NCBI GenBank assembly: GCA_046542305.1
Contig: JBKHBQ010000014.1
Span: forward strand, 1-27,156
Reading direction: 5' to 3'
Source of the DNA: JBKHBQ01 sp046542305
GTDB lineage: Bacteria; Bacteroidota; Bacteroidia; Bacteroidales; 4484-276
DNA: 27,156 bases
The notes under the pieces were generated by a model that was not told where the DNA came from, made no database searches, and saw nothing but the letters and a program-made list of their open reading frames with translations. Below are positions 14,603-22,397 of the stretch, one piece after another. The number at the start of each line of letters is the position of its first letter. The first letter of the stretch is position 1. A program made the translations under genes and the position numbers.

Positions 14603-15639
14603 AACATACTTATTTAATCGGTGAGATCGGGCAAAACCACAATGGTTCTGTAGAAATAGCCAAACAGCTAATTGACGAGGTTGCCAGACCCTCAATTGAT
14701 GATTTGTTTGGTACCAGGCTAAAACCCATGGATGCCATCAAACTTACCAAACGGGATCTGAATGAAGAACTGAGCAAATCTGCCATGCTTAAGCCATACA
14801 ATAACCCCAATTCATTTGGAAAAACGTATGGCGAGCACCGTGCATTTTTAGAACTGGATGAAGAACAACATCTGGAACTCTACAGGTATGCCAAAGAGAA
14901 AAATTTGGATGTTGTAGAAACACTTTGTTCGGGTGGATGTCTTAATCTGTTGAATTACTTCATCCCTGACAGGTTAAAGGTTGCCTCACGTGACCTGACC
15001 AATCTGCCACTGCTCGAAAAAATGGCCGAAACAAAAATTCCCATAATCCTGTCGACGGGTATGGGTGGTAAAAAAGAACTGGACAACGCATTAAACATCA
15101 TCACAAAATATCATACAGATATTTCGATCCTTCATTGTCTTTCGCAATACCCCGCAGAATATCAAAACATAAACCTCAGAACCATTACTTACCTGAAAAA
15201 ACAATACCCGCAATTCAGGATTGGATACTCGGATCATTCGATCGGCATTGTTGTTCCTGCAGTAGCCGTTGGATTAGGTGCCGAAATCATCGAAAAACAC
15301 ATTACGCTCGACAGAAATATGAAAGGTACCGATCACCGGTCATCGTTAGGTATCGATGGAATACACCGGATGGTTAGGGATATCCGGAATATTGAAGAGT
15401 CCATGGGCGAAGAAAAAATGTTTATCAGTGAAGCCGTTTTGGAGACCCGGATAAAACTCGAAAGGTCGGTAGCAACCATCAGAGATATCGCCGAAGGTGA
15501 AACCATTACCGACGGAGACATCCACATGCTTAGCCCCGGCGACGGCTATAGATGGGCAGAAAGAAGTCAGGTAATCGGGAAAAAGGCGAAAGTTATGATT
15601 CCTGAAGATGAGATTATTTATCCTAATATGATCGAATAA
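14599..15639 (+). CDS. NeuB-family sialic-acid-type synthase with C-terminal SAF domain
   Basis: 346 aa. The TIM-barrel domain (about 1-275) condenses phosphoenolpyruvate with an aldose to give a 2-keto-3-deoxy acid. Landmarks: LIGEIGQNHNG (metal and PEP region), DAIKLTKRDL, ASRDLTNLPLLEKM, ILSTGMG, HCLSQYPAE, GYSDHSIGI, EKHITLDRNMKGTDH. The C-terminal antifreeze-like SAF domain follows (about 285-346: ERSVATIRDIAEGETIT, LSPGDGYRW). The sequence reads KHITLDRNMKGTDHRSSL where sialate synthases have P-G-P-D-H, a small deviation near the active site. The next gene is a phosphatase, so the substrate may be a 6-phosphate sugar (ManNAc-6-P or mannose-6-P, as in the Kdn route). Overlaps the upstream gene by 4 bases. 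Confidence 0.9.
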   Translation: MKHTYLIGEIGQNHNGSVEIAKQLIDEVARPSIDDLFGTRLKPMDAIKLTKRDLNEELSKSAMLKPYNNPNSFGKTYGEHRAFLELDEEQHLELYRYAKEKNLDVVETLCSGGCLNLLNYFIPDRLKVASRDLTNLPLLEKMAETKIPIILSTGMGGKKELDNALNIITKYHTDISILHCLSQYPAEYQNINLRTITYLKKQYPQFRIGYSDHSIGIVVPAVAVGLGAEIIEKHITLDRNMKGTDHRSSLGIDGIHRMVRDIRNIEESMGEEKMFISEAVLETRIKLERSVATIRDIAEGETITDGDIHMLSPGDGYRWAERSQVIGKKAKVMIPEDEIIYPNMIE

Positions 15640-15640
15640 C

Positions 15641-16153
15641 ATGGACATTAAACTTGTGATAACCGATATCGATGGTGTATGGACCGACGGCGGCATGTAT
15701 TATGACGAACATGAAAATGAAATCAAAAAATTCAACACCAGCGACAGCGCAGGGATAATATTATTAAACCTGGCTGATATTCAGGTGGGCATTATTACCG
15801 GCGAACAGGTTAAATCCGTTAAGCGCAGGACAGCAAAGCTAGGAATTGATATTGCATATTTCGGAGTGAAAAATAAACTTGACCTATTGAAAAGGATTAG
15901 CAAAGAAAAGCAAATCCCACTATCTGAAATTGCATATATTGGAGATGATGTGCCTGATGTTCCTGCAATGCAGGTATGTGGGCTGAGTGCCTGTCCGGCA
16001 GACGCTAAGGATTATGTAAGCCGTCATGCTACGTGGATCATGAATAAAAAGGGCGGCCAGGGTGTATTCAGGGAATTTGCTGAAAGAATACTTCAGGAAA
16101 TGAATTTATTGGATGTAGCTATTAATAAATGGATTCAGCAAATCAGCCAATAA
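15641..16153 (+). CDS. KdsC-like HAD phosphatase (sugar-acid phosphate phosphatase)
   Basis: 170 aa, cap-less HAD (C0 type) of the KdsC / Kdn-9-phosphatase branch. The nucleophile motif is ITDIDGVWTDGG (D9, D11). It is followed by IITGEQVKSVKRR (motif II/III region) and YIGDDVPDVPAM (motif IV acidic pair), the typical set. Length matches KdsC (about 170-190). Directly after a NeuB gene (1 base between), the likely job is to dephosphorylate the NeuB product before CMP transfer. Bacteroides thetaiotaomicron has such an enzyme for Kdn-9-phosphate. Its stop codon lies one base from the stop of the oppositely oriented transferase gene, and no terminator hairpin is visible between them. Confidence 0.85.
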   Translation: MDIKLVITDIDGVWTDGGMYYDEHENEIKKFNTSDSAGIILLNLADIQVGIITGEQVKSVKRRTAKLGIDIAYFGVKNKLDLLKRISKEKQIPLSEIAYIGDDVPDVPAMQVCGLSACPADAKDYVSRHATWIMNKKGGQGVFREFAERILQEMNLLDVAINKWIQQISQ

Positions 16154-16154
16154 A

Positions 16155-17960
16155 TTAATATCTGTTAATTACCTCTAACACACGATCCGCTGCCTTACCA
16201 TCAATTTTAAAGGCATTTAACCTGATAAACCTGCGGTAGGCTTCTGAATCTATGACAAGTTTTCCGGAGGAAATGCTTTCAATAATGTTTTTCAACTGAC
16301 CTGAATCGATAGCCTGCCAAGCCACACCGTCACGGTGATATTGCTGAATATCCTGTTTCAAATGATCAAGGATAATTAGCGGTTTATTAAAATAAACGGT
16401 TTCCGTTCCAACAGTTGAAAAGCATGTAATCAGCACCTCACACGAGGCGATTACCTCATACAAATCAACAACACCAAGGATAGTATAGTTCCTGCATCCT
16501 GCTTTTTCAGCTATCGAATGGTAATATTTTTCAGACCTGTGTTCACCGGGATGTAATTTTATATACAAATAAAAACCTGTTCCCAATTCTTTCATCGCCG
16601 TAAAAACATCCCATGCTGCCCGAAATCTTAGTTCAGGATCGCGCTGAGGCTGCGAAGCAAACACTACATTTACGGTATTTTCTGTAAAAATATTCACACC
16701 TTTCTGCTTTAGTGCAGGAATAATGTCTGTTCTTACTTGTCCAGTAACCTCCACCTTTTCTTTAGGAAAATTTGCTTTATTAACAAGGAAATTCTTCCAT
16801 TTTTCGCCCCATGCCAGTGTCACATCGGGCATGGCATGATCATACATATCTTTTTGAGTGAACTTGTACGCGGGATGCAAATCGTGAATATTTCCATGCT
16901 GAATACCTATAGCTGCAATCCTGTTCCTTTTGGCTGCATCAAGTATCACCTTTACGGAAGGGCTGTTTTCATCGATTGAGCTAATTGTTCTCAGGTTGAA
17001 CTTGCTGAAATACTTTTTATAAGAAAAGTATTTAAAAATGAAGAATGCTGTAGCTGATTGAAGCTTATCCAATTGTTTCAGTACATCCTGTTCAAACGGT
17101 TCATTTAGGTTTGACTGTAAATAATTAAGCTTACCTGTTAGTAGGTTTCTTGTTTTCTTGTATTGATTTCTAACCTCTGCGGATAAAAATCCTCTGAACA
17201 GAATATACTCACCAAAGAGCACCGGGACGCGACCTCTTCTTTTATGAAAATATGACCATTTAAGCCGGAATTTATTGCTCCGGTTGAATTTCGGCACTTC
17301 AATTTCTCCTAAAATTGAGAACCGCTTATCGAATTTAATAAATAAATACTCAAGATTATAATTACCCGGCTTAACAGTGAGATCAGGCATCAAAACAGGC
17401 TGGCGCTCGCTTCGGTCGATGACCATATGATGAATACTTCGATTTAGGGGACTAAAAAAAGAAACCATAATTCGAAGAGTAAAAAACACCAGGTAATGAA
17501 AAAGAGAAAGATAGTCGGTATTATTCTTTACTTCAGGACGAATTACCTTAATGTTTTCCATGTCAGGAAAACTTTCATAGTTGTAATCAGAATATGCTGT
17601 GATTTGAACACCATCGCCTGAAAGTCTTTGGCAAACTTCCATTTCATAATGTTTGTTACGGCTCAGAAAGTACAATCGGAATTTATGATAATACCAGATG
17701 CTCGCAAATTCATCAACTTTTAAATGATCTGCCAATCGTTTCCTGTCAATGTTCTTGTCGCCCAGTTGCAAAACTTGATCCATTAATTTATAGTTGATTT
17801 CCCGTTTAATTTCTGCTTCCAGGGGCAGGGGTTTAGTGTTGATATTCTGGAGGCGGACAGCTTCAACTGCATAGATTTCAAAACCATTTAAAGAAGCCTG
17901 CCTTATCTCAGCAGATTCCGTAATTGAAAGGTCGCGAAAAATTAAAATTATTTTCTTCAT
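16155..17960 (-). CDS. Large GT-B-like surface-glycan transferase with HP motif
   Basis: 601 aa, not assigned to a named family with confidence. The C-terminal half (about 345-600) has GT-B donor-domain features: IGIQHGNIH (351-359), GQVRTD (407-412), YIKLHPGEH (466-474) and CFSTVGTETVYFNKPLIILD (513-532). An HP motif plus a Ser/Thr-Gly-Glu loop recurs in CDP-glycerol glycerophosphotransferases, bacterial polysialyltransferases and capsule proteins, which use CMP/CDP donors. This would fit the cytidylyltransferase nearby. The N-terminal 340 residues are novel to me, with one hydrophobic stretch (151-171, LSLFHYLVFFTLRIMVSFFS), possibly a membrane-association helix. It overlaps the flippase gene by 4 bases. 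A fused kinase/transferase or epimerase-like role cannot be excluded. Confidence 0.65.
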   Translation of the reverse strand: MKKIILIFRDLSITESAEIRQASLNGFEIYAVEAVRLQNINTKPLPLEAEIKREINYKLMDQVLQLGDKNIDRKRLADHLKVDEFASIWYYHKFRLYFLSRNKHYEMEVCQRLSGDGVQITAYSDYNYESFPDMENIKVIRPEVKNNTDYLSLFHYLVFFTLRIMVSFFSPLNRSIHHMVIDRSERQPVLMPDLTVKPGNYNLEYLFIKFDKRFSILGEIEVPKFNRSNKFRLKWSYFHKRRGRVPVLFGEYILFRGFLSAEVRNQYKKTRNLLTGKLNYLQSNLNEPFEQDVLKQLDKLQSATAFFIFKYFSYKKYFSKFNLRTISSIDENSPSVKVILDAAKRNRIAAIGIQHGNIHDLHPAYKFTQKDMYDHAMPDVTLAWGEKWKNFLVNKANFPKEKVEVTGQVRTDIIPALKQKGVNIFTENTVNVVFASQPQRDPELRFRAAWDVFTAMKELGTGFYLYIKLHPGEHRSEKYYHSIAEKAGCRNYTILGVVDLYEVIASCEVLITCFSTVGTETVYFNKPLIILDHLKQDIQQYHRDGVAWQAIDSGQLKNIIESISSGKLVIDSEAYRRFIRLNAFKIDGKAADRVLEVINRY

Positions 17961-19402
17961 CGTCCAATATAATTCCTGACATCATTTTTGTATACCATCA
18001 CCACTCCTGTTAAAATAACAAAAACAATAATTGCGGATGTGAAAAAGTAATTCAGGCCGAACATAATTTTAATAACCTCCATCACAGCAGTGAAGAGCAC
18101 TATGGTAATAGGCCAAACGAAAAGCTTAAATTTATCGAATGAAATGTCCATTAACTTTTCCTGATAATAATAAGTGGCAATTACCTGGATCAGCCCTGAT
18201 ACATACAAGGCAATTATCGATCCATATGCCTTTAAATGCGGTACAAGAATATAGTTCAACAATAGGTTAACAATAAGCACCAGCGAATTTATTTTTAGAA
18301 AATAGCCGGTCTTCTTCTCGAAATACACAGGAAATGAAAAGACAACGAACTGCGTCCGCAGAATATTGATCATAAAAAGAACGGGAATCATTCCGGCGAC
18401 CAGTTGCAAACTTGTTTCAAAAAATATTTCAGCAAAATACATTACCGGAAATATGGCAATTGCAATAACCAGCAGGGTTTGCACCTGTAAAACACTCAAA
18501 AGGTTATTTAAATCCTGATTTGTATGTTGATTCCTGTCCTTGAGCATACGGTATACTTCAGGTTGTGTGGCTCCCTGAATACCCTGCAGGATTAATTGAA
18601 TCCCCAACATAAAGCGCATGGCTGTATCATAAATACCAAGTTCTTCCTGAAAATTATTCAATTTTAGGAAATAGCGATCAGCGAACAACAGCGACCACTG
18701 AACCAACCCGAAATGAAATAATGGTCTGGCAAAATCATTTACCTGTTTCATGACCTGCTTGTGGTAGTGCAGTCCCGTTTTTCTGAATGTGTACCCAAGG
18801 ATAAGTAGCGCCGTAATACCACTGCCAATTGCTGAACCGTAGACATAACCAATAAAACTCATCCGGTAATCAAGTACCATATACACCTGAAATCCCGTCC
18901 GTAAAATCCCGAGCAGAATATTTACTACAACAAACAATTTTACCTTCTGCTCATTACGATAAAGTGAAGTGGCGGTAAGAATTATTGCCCTGTTAATACC
19001 GATTATTATCGCCGCAAAACCATATGAATAAAAATCCTGTAATTCCGGTTGAGGAAAGATTTTACCTATGTATTTACCAAATATCAATCCCGCCAGCAGC
19101 AGCAACAATCCACGAAAAATGATTGAGGAATAAACACTTGAAACAAGTTTATTGTAGGCAATTTTGTCTTCTCTTACATCGAAATAGAACCTGGCAATCG
19201 CATTTCCCATTGCATAAATTGCAATGGTCATAGCCAAAACCGATATTGATTCGGTTATTGCAAGATGCGAAAAATCAGTGGCATTTAAACGGTTGTCCCC
19301 TTCAATAACAGGAAGAATAAGAATTTGAAGTGCAGGAGCAAATGCAGTAACAATCGCATAAATGATTGATGTTTTGAAGTAATTACCTACACTTTTTCTC
19401 AT
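17957..19402 (-). CDS. Wzx-type oligosaccharide flippase (MOP superfamily)
   Basis: 481 aa multispanning protein with about 12-14 hydrophobic helices, typical of polysaccharide flippases. The N-terminus has YFKTSIIYAIVTAFAPALQ, followed by a GNAIARFYFD segment characteristic of PST/Wzx transporters (N-A-x-x-R-F-Y). Such proteins move undecaprenyl-linked oligosaccharide units across the inner membrane. It is translationally coupled to the downstream transferase gene (ATGA overlap). It starts 29 bases after the end of the BrkB gene on the same strand, with no obvious promoter in that gap, so it may be read from nadC onward. It is A/T-richer than the nadC/BrkB genes, as judged by eye. Confidence 0.9.
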   Translation of the reverse strand: MRKSVGNYFKTSIIYAIVTAFAPALQILILPVIEGDNRLNATDFSHLAITESISVLAMTIAIYAMGNAIARFYFDVREDKIAYNKLVSSVYSSIIFRGLLLLLAGLIFGKYIGKIFPQPELQDFYSYGFAAIIIGINRAIILTATSLYRNEQKVKLFVVVNILLGILRTGFQVYMVLDYRMSFIGYVYGSAIGSGITALLILGYTFRKTGLHYHKQVMKQVNDFARPLFHFGLVQWSLLFADRYFLKLNNFQEELGIYDTAMRFMLGIQLILQGIQGATQPEVYRMLKDRNQHTNQDLNNLLSVLQVQTLLVIAIAIFPVMYFAEIFFETSLQLVAGMIPVLFMINILRTQFVVFSFPVYFEKKTGYFLKINSLVLIVNLLLNYILVPHLKAYGSIIALYVSGLIQVIATYYYQEKLMDISFDKFKLFVWPITIVLFTAVMEVIKIMFGLNYFFTSAIIVFVILTGVVMVYKNDVRNYIGR

Positions 19403-19431
19403 GATAATATGTTATTTATCAATCACTGTCC

Positions 19432-20385
19432 TCACCCCGCATCCTTCCCCGCCGTCTTTATGCTGGCGTTCAGTTCGAAGCCGATGAGCAGAATGTTCGA
19501 ATTGAAATAGATCCAGAGCATAAATACGAGCAGGGTTCCGATGGAGCCGTAGAGGGCGTTGTATCTTGAAAAGTTTTCGATATAGAAATTAAATCCGTAG
19601 GTAGTGAGGATCATCAGGATGGTCGCAACGGTCGATCCGGCGGTGATAAACCTGAACTCCCTGCGCTTGGCCGGCGCGAAGTAGTACAGGAAGGAGATCG
19701 AATACAGGAACAGCGAAACGATCAACAGCCAGCGTACGGTGTGTATGATGACGATGGTGAAATTGTTGGTGAGGATGCCTTCGCGCACCAGCCACTTCAT
19801 TATGTAGCCGCCGATGATAAACAGCGAAATGGCGATGATCACCAAAATCGACAGTACGATCACCAGAAAAATCGATACCAGCCGCTGTTTCCACCAGGGT
19901 CGCGACTGGATGCCGTGAAATGACGAGTTAAACCCATCGATGATGGAGTTGACCCCATTGGTAGCAAAATACAGGGCCAGGATAAAACCCAGCGAAAGCA
20001 GGTCGGAGCGGGGCCGGGTGATGATCTCCTCGAGGGTGCTGCTCACAAAATCCCACAATGTGTGTGGAATTACATCATGCAACATCTGCAGCAGGGTGGG
20101 CTGAAAATCCTCCACAGGCACAAAAGGAATGATGGTAAAAAAGAAGATGATGGATGGAAAAATGGCCAGAAAAAAATCGAACGAAATAGCCGAAGCCCTG
20201 ATGGTGAGCCGCCCTTCGAACAATCCCTTCACAAAAAACGGCAATACCGTAAACAGCGGGAGCCGGTCGAAACCCGGCGGCTGGATGCGGCGAAGCAGCC
20301 TGATGGAATAAGCCAGCGAATCGCGAAGAAACTGTACCGCCCTTCCTCCTAATTTCGCAACATATTTATTTTCCGGATCGAGCAC
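19432..20385 (-). CDS. YihY/BrkB (UPF0761) family membrane protein
   Basis: 317 aa inner-membrane protein with six hydrophobic helices. Family landmarks: LTIRASAISFDFFLAIFPSI (the conserved region where most members have A-A-x-A-F-x-x-L-x-x-x-P), FATNGVNSIIDGFNSSF, RPWWKQRLVSIFLV, YYFAPAKRREFRF, and the C-terminal YGSIGTLLVFMLWIYFNSNI. The family was once proposed as RNase BN, later disproved; its present function is unknown, with a transport role suspected. It starts 9 bases after the nadC stop, so the two are probably one transcript from the nadC promoter. Confidence 0.9.
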   Translation of the reverse strand: MLDPENKYVAKLGGRAVQFLRDSLAYSIRLLRRIQPPGFDRLPLFTVLPFFVKGLFEGRLTIRASAISFDFFLAIFPSIIFFFTIIPFVPVEDFQPTLLQMLHDVIPHTLWDFVSSTLEEIITRPRSDLLSLGFILALYFATNGVNSIIDGFNSSFHGIQSRPWWKQRLVSIFLVIVLSILVIIAISLFIIGGYIMKWLVREGILTNNFTIVIIHTVRWLLIVSLFLYSISFLYYFAPAKRREFRFITAGSTVATILMILTTYGFNFYIENFSRYNALYGSIGTLLVFMLWIYFNSNILLIGFELNASIKTAGKDAG

Positions 20386-20394
20386 GGGAATGTT

Positions 20395-21237
20395 TTAAAA
20401 ATTATGAACAGCTTTCAGGCTCATGTCGAGGCTTTTGATGTGATGAGTCAATGCGCCGGATGAGATAAAGTCCACTCCCGTTTCGCCGTACTGCCTGATG
20501 TTATTAATGGTAATGCCCCCGGAAGCCTCTGTTTCGTAGCGGCCGTCAATTTTTTTCACGGCGGTTTTAATGCCGTCCACTGTAAAATTATCCAGCATGA
20601 TGCGATCTACGTCGCCACAGGCAAGCACATCGGCCAGCTCGTTGAAATCGCGCACTTCGATCTCAATTTTCAGCGAAAGGCTGTTTTTCTGCAGATATTC
20701 CTGCGTGGCATCGATGGCCTGTTTAATGCCTCCGGCAAAATCCACATGGTTATCTTTAATCAGGATCATATCGAAGAGGCCCTTGCGGTGGTTGTGCCCT
20801 CCGCCGGCACGCACTGCCATTTTTTCAAGTTCACGCAGCAGGGGCGTGGTTTTTCGTGTATCCAGCAGTTTCACGTTCAGCCCCTCCAGTTGTTTCACCA
20901 TGCTGCGGGTTGCGGTGGCAATTCCGCTCATGCGCTGAAGGAAATTCAGTGCAAGCCGCTCGCCCGAGAGAATGGATATGGATTTGCCGGCCACGGTAAA
21001 GGCCACATCACCCTTGCGCACCTGCTGTCCGTCGTCCATCAGTCCGACAAATTTAAGGTTGGGATCGATCTGTGCAAAAACCTTTTTGGCGATGTTGATG
21101 CCTGCAATCACGCCGTCTTCCTTAATCAGCAGTTCCGCCCTGCCGGTGGCCGCTTGCGGAATGGTGGCCAGTGAGGTATGGTCGCCGTCGCCGAGATCTT
21201 CGGCCAGTGCCTGCGCAATGATTTCGTCAATGCTCAT
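20395..21237 (-). CDS. nadC: Carboxylating nicotinate-nucleotide diphosphorylase (quinolinate phosphoribosyltransferase)
   Basis: 280 aa cytoplasmic enzyme of de novo NAD synthesis. It converts quinolinate and PRPP into nicotinate mononucleotide, CO2 and PPi. Visible hallmarks: EDLGDGDHTS at the N-terminus (13-22), SGERLALNFLQRMSGIAT (91-108), the active-site DTRKTTPLLRELEK (126-139), RAGGGHNHRKGL (143-154), ILIKDNH (158-164), then IEIEVR, IMLDNF and EASGGI. All expected Arg/Lys/His ligands of quinolinate and PRPP are present and the length is normal. The gene has a consensus promoter and heads a short operon with the BrkB-family gene. Confidence 0.96.
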   Translation of the reverse strand: MSIDEIIAQALAEDLGDGDHTSLATIPQAATGRAELLIKEDGVIAGINIAKKVFAQIDPNLKFVGLMDDGQQVRKGDVAFTVAGKSISILSGERLALNFLQRMSGIATATRSMVKQLEGLNVKLLDTRKTTPLLRELEKMAVRAGGGHNHRKGLFDMILIKDNHVDFAGGIKQAIDATQEYLQKNSLSLKIEIEVRDFNELADVLACGDVDRIMLDNFTVDGIKTAVKKIDGRYETEASGGITINNIRQYGETGVDFISSGALTHHIKSLDMSLKAVHNF

Positions 21238-21255
21238 GGAAATTCATTTTTGCTG

Positions 21256-21286
21256 CAAAGTTATCATTAAAGCGAATGATTTCAAA
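21256..21286 (-). promoter_or_regulatory. Consensus Bacteroidota promoter for nadC
   Basis: On the minus strand TTTG (21286-21283), a 19-base spacer, then TAACTTTG (21263-21256), exact in both boxes. The predicted start near 21249 gives a leader of about 12 bases before the ATG at 21237. Confidence 0.78.
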
Positions 21287-21311
21287 TAAAGTGGCAGGAA
21301 AGCGCCGCGGT

Positions 21312-21749
21312 TTACTCTTCCTCGAATTGAAGCTGCTGAATGAGCGCGGTGCCTGAACGGTTTTTGATCAGCACATATACCCTGTAGTTTTTGCCGGGTG
21401 TGGTTTTGTGCGTGCCGATCAGATATGTGGAGCCATCGTTGGAATTGCCCTGGTGTTCGAGGGTAAACGACTTGGGCGGCTGCTTTTCAAAAAACATTTT
21501 TACCATCTGCTCCGCCTGCTTTTTGCTGTAGGTGCCTTCGTTGTTGGGGATGATCAGGTCGAGCGTGGTGTTGAAATGCGTGGCCAGTACCGCAGCGTTT
21601 CCTTCATTAAGGGCCGAGGTAATCTGTTTTACCGTTTGGGCATCCTGTGCCGTACCCAACATCGGGACCATCGCCATCATAAAGATCAACAATGGAAAAA
21701 ACAGCCCGGCGACCGGCTTGCTATGCGGATTCATTATATTTAGTTTCAT
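21312..21749 (-). CDS. DUF4783 domain-containing exported protein
   Basis: 145 aa. An N-terminal signal peptide (hydrophobic core GLFFPLLIFMMAMVPMLG, predicted cleavage near GTAQ-DAQ) is followed by a compact domain of about 110 residues related to SnoaL/NTF2-like DUF4783. It contains VKQITSALNEGNAAVLATHF, TYSKKQAEQMVKMFFEKQPP, and the C-terminal NYRVYVLIKNRSGTALIQQL. Function unknown; such proteins are common in Bacteroidota and probably periplasmic. The open frame extends upstream to 21926, but an exact -7 element at 21768-21775 places the transcript start after that extension. ATG 21749 (or ATG 21734) is therefore the start. It is divergent from rlmH. Confidence 0.82.
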   Translation of the reverse strand: MKLNIMNPHSKPVAGLFFPLLIFMMAMVPMLGTAQDAQTVKQITSALNEGNAAVLATHFNTTLDLIIPNNEGTYSKKQAEQMVKMFFEKQPPKSFTLEHQGNSNDGSTYLIGTHKTTPGKNYRVYVLIKNRSGTALIQQLQFEEE

Positions 21750-21767
21750 TACTTTTGCCTGTTCTTG

Positions 21768-21775
21768 CAAAGATA
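21768..21775 (-). promoter_or_regulatory. -7 promoter element for the DUF4783 gene
   Basis: TATCTTTG on the minus strand, exact TAnnTTTG, 18 bases before the chosen ATG. A TTTT lies 19 bases upstream of it in place of TTTG. Confidence 0.55.
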
Positions 21776-21790
21776 AATTATTCTGCATCT

Positions 21791-21822
21791 TTTGAAAAAG
21801 ATTTTTATTGAAAACAGATTTG
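21791..21822 (+). promoter_or_regulatory. Possible promoter for rlmH
   Basis: TTTG at 21791-21794, a 20-base spacer, then CAGATTTG at 21815-21822 (one mismatch to TAnnTTTG), 18 bases before the rlmH ATG. It supports ATG 21841 over the in-frame ATG at 21808, which would lie inside the promoter. Confidence 0.4.
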
Positions 21823-21840
21823 ATGCCAAAAATCCATCCT

Positions 21841-22314
21841 ATGAAAATAAAATTGATCATGATGGGGAAAACCCAGGAAAAATTTGTGGAAGAAGGTTTT
21901 AAAATGTACACCAACCGCCTTACCAACTACCTTCCCTTCGAAGCCATTGAAATTCCGGGACTGAAGAAAGCCGGAAACTTTTCGCCGGCGCAGATTAAGG
22001 AATCGGAAGGTATCCTGCTCGCAAAGCACATTGCCGAAGGCAGTTATACCGTTTTGCTGGATGAGAAAGGTAAATCGTTCGATTCGGTTGGTTTTTCGGA
22101 ATTCGTTCAGCAGCGGATGAATTCGGGCGTTAAGCTGTTGAATTTTGTAATCGGTGGTGCGTATGGCTTTTCAGATGATATCTGCAAACTGGCCAACCAG
22201 AAAATTACACTTTCATCAATGACCTTCTCACACCAAATTGTACGGATCATCTTTATGGAGCAACTTTACCGCGCCATGACCATCCTTAAAAACGAGCCTT
22301 ATCACAATGCCTGA
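21841..22314 (+). CDS. rlmH: 23S rRNA (pseudouridine-1915-N3)-methyltransferase RlmH
   Basis: 157 aa SPOUT methyltransferase that modifies pseudouridine 1915 in helix 69 of 23S rRNA on assembled 70S ribosomes. The N-terminus MKIKLIMMGKTQEKFVEEG and the C-terminal knot are typical: LNFVIGGAYGFSDDI (SAM loop), then LSSMTFSHQIVRIIFMEQLY and RAMTILKNEPYHN. LLDEKGKSFDS is the central motif. The length equals the family norm (about 155-160). An 11-residue N-terminal extension is open from 21808, but it is not conserved and overlaps a candidate promoter. Confidence 0.95.
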   Translation: MKIKLIMMGKTQEKFVEEGFKMYTNRLTNYLPFEAIEIPGLKKAGNFSPAQIKESEGILLAKHIAEGSYTVLLDEKGKSFDSVGFSEFVQQRMNSGVKLLNFVIGGAYGFSDDICKLANQKITLSSMTFSHQIVRIIFMEQLYRAMTILKNEPYHNA

Positions 22315-22346
22315 ACCAAACTTATTTAACAGATTTTCGGGATGGG

Positions 22347-22379
22347 TTTGGGGATGCACTAGCATATTTTTTACTTTTA
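22347..22379 (+). promoter_or_regulatory. Probable promoter for xdhAB
   Basis: TTTG at 22347-22350, a 21-base spacer, then TACTTTTA at 22372-22379 (one mismatch to TAnnTTTG). The xdhA ATG follows 18 bases later. Confidence 0.45.
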
Positions 22380-22397
22380 TACAAAATTTGGCATGTA

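Noticed and set aside
21808..21840. 11-residue N-terminal extension of RlmH
   Set aside because: It overlaps a candidate promoter and is absent from the usual RlmH N-terminus; ATG 21841 gives the normal length.
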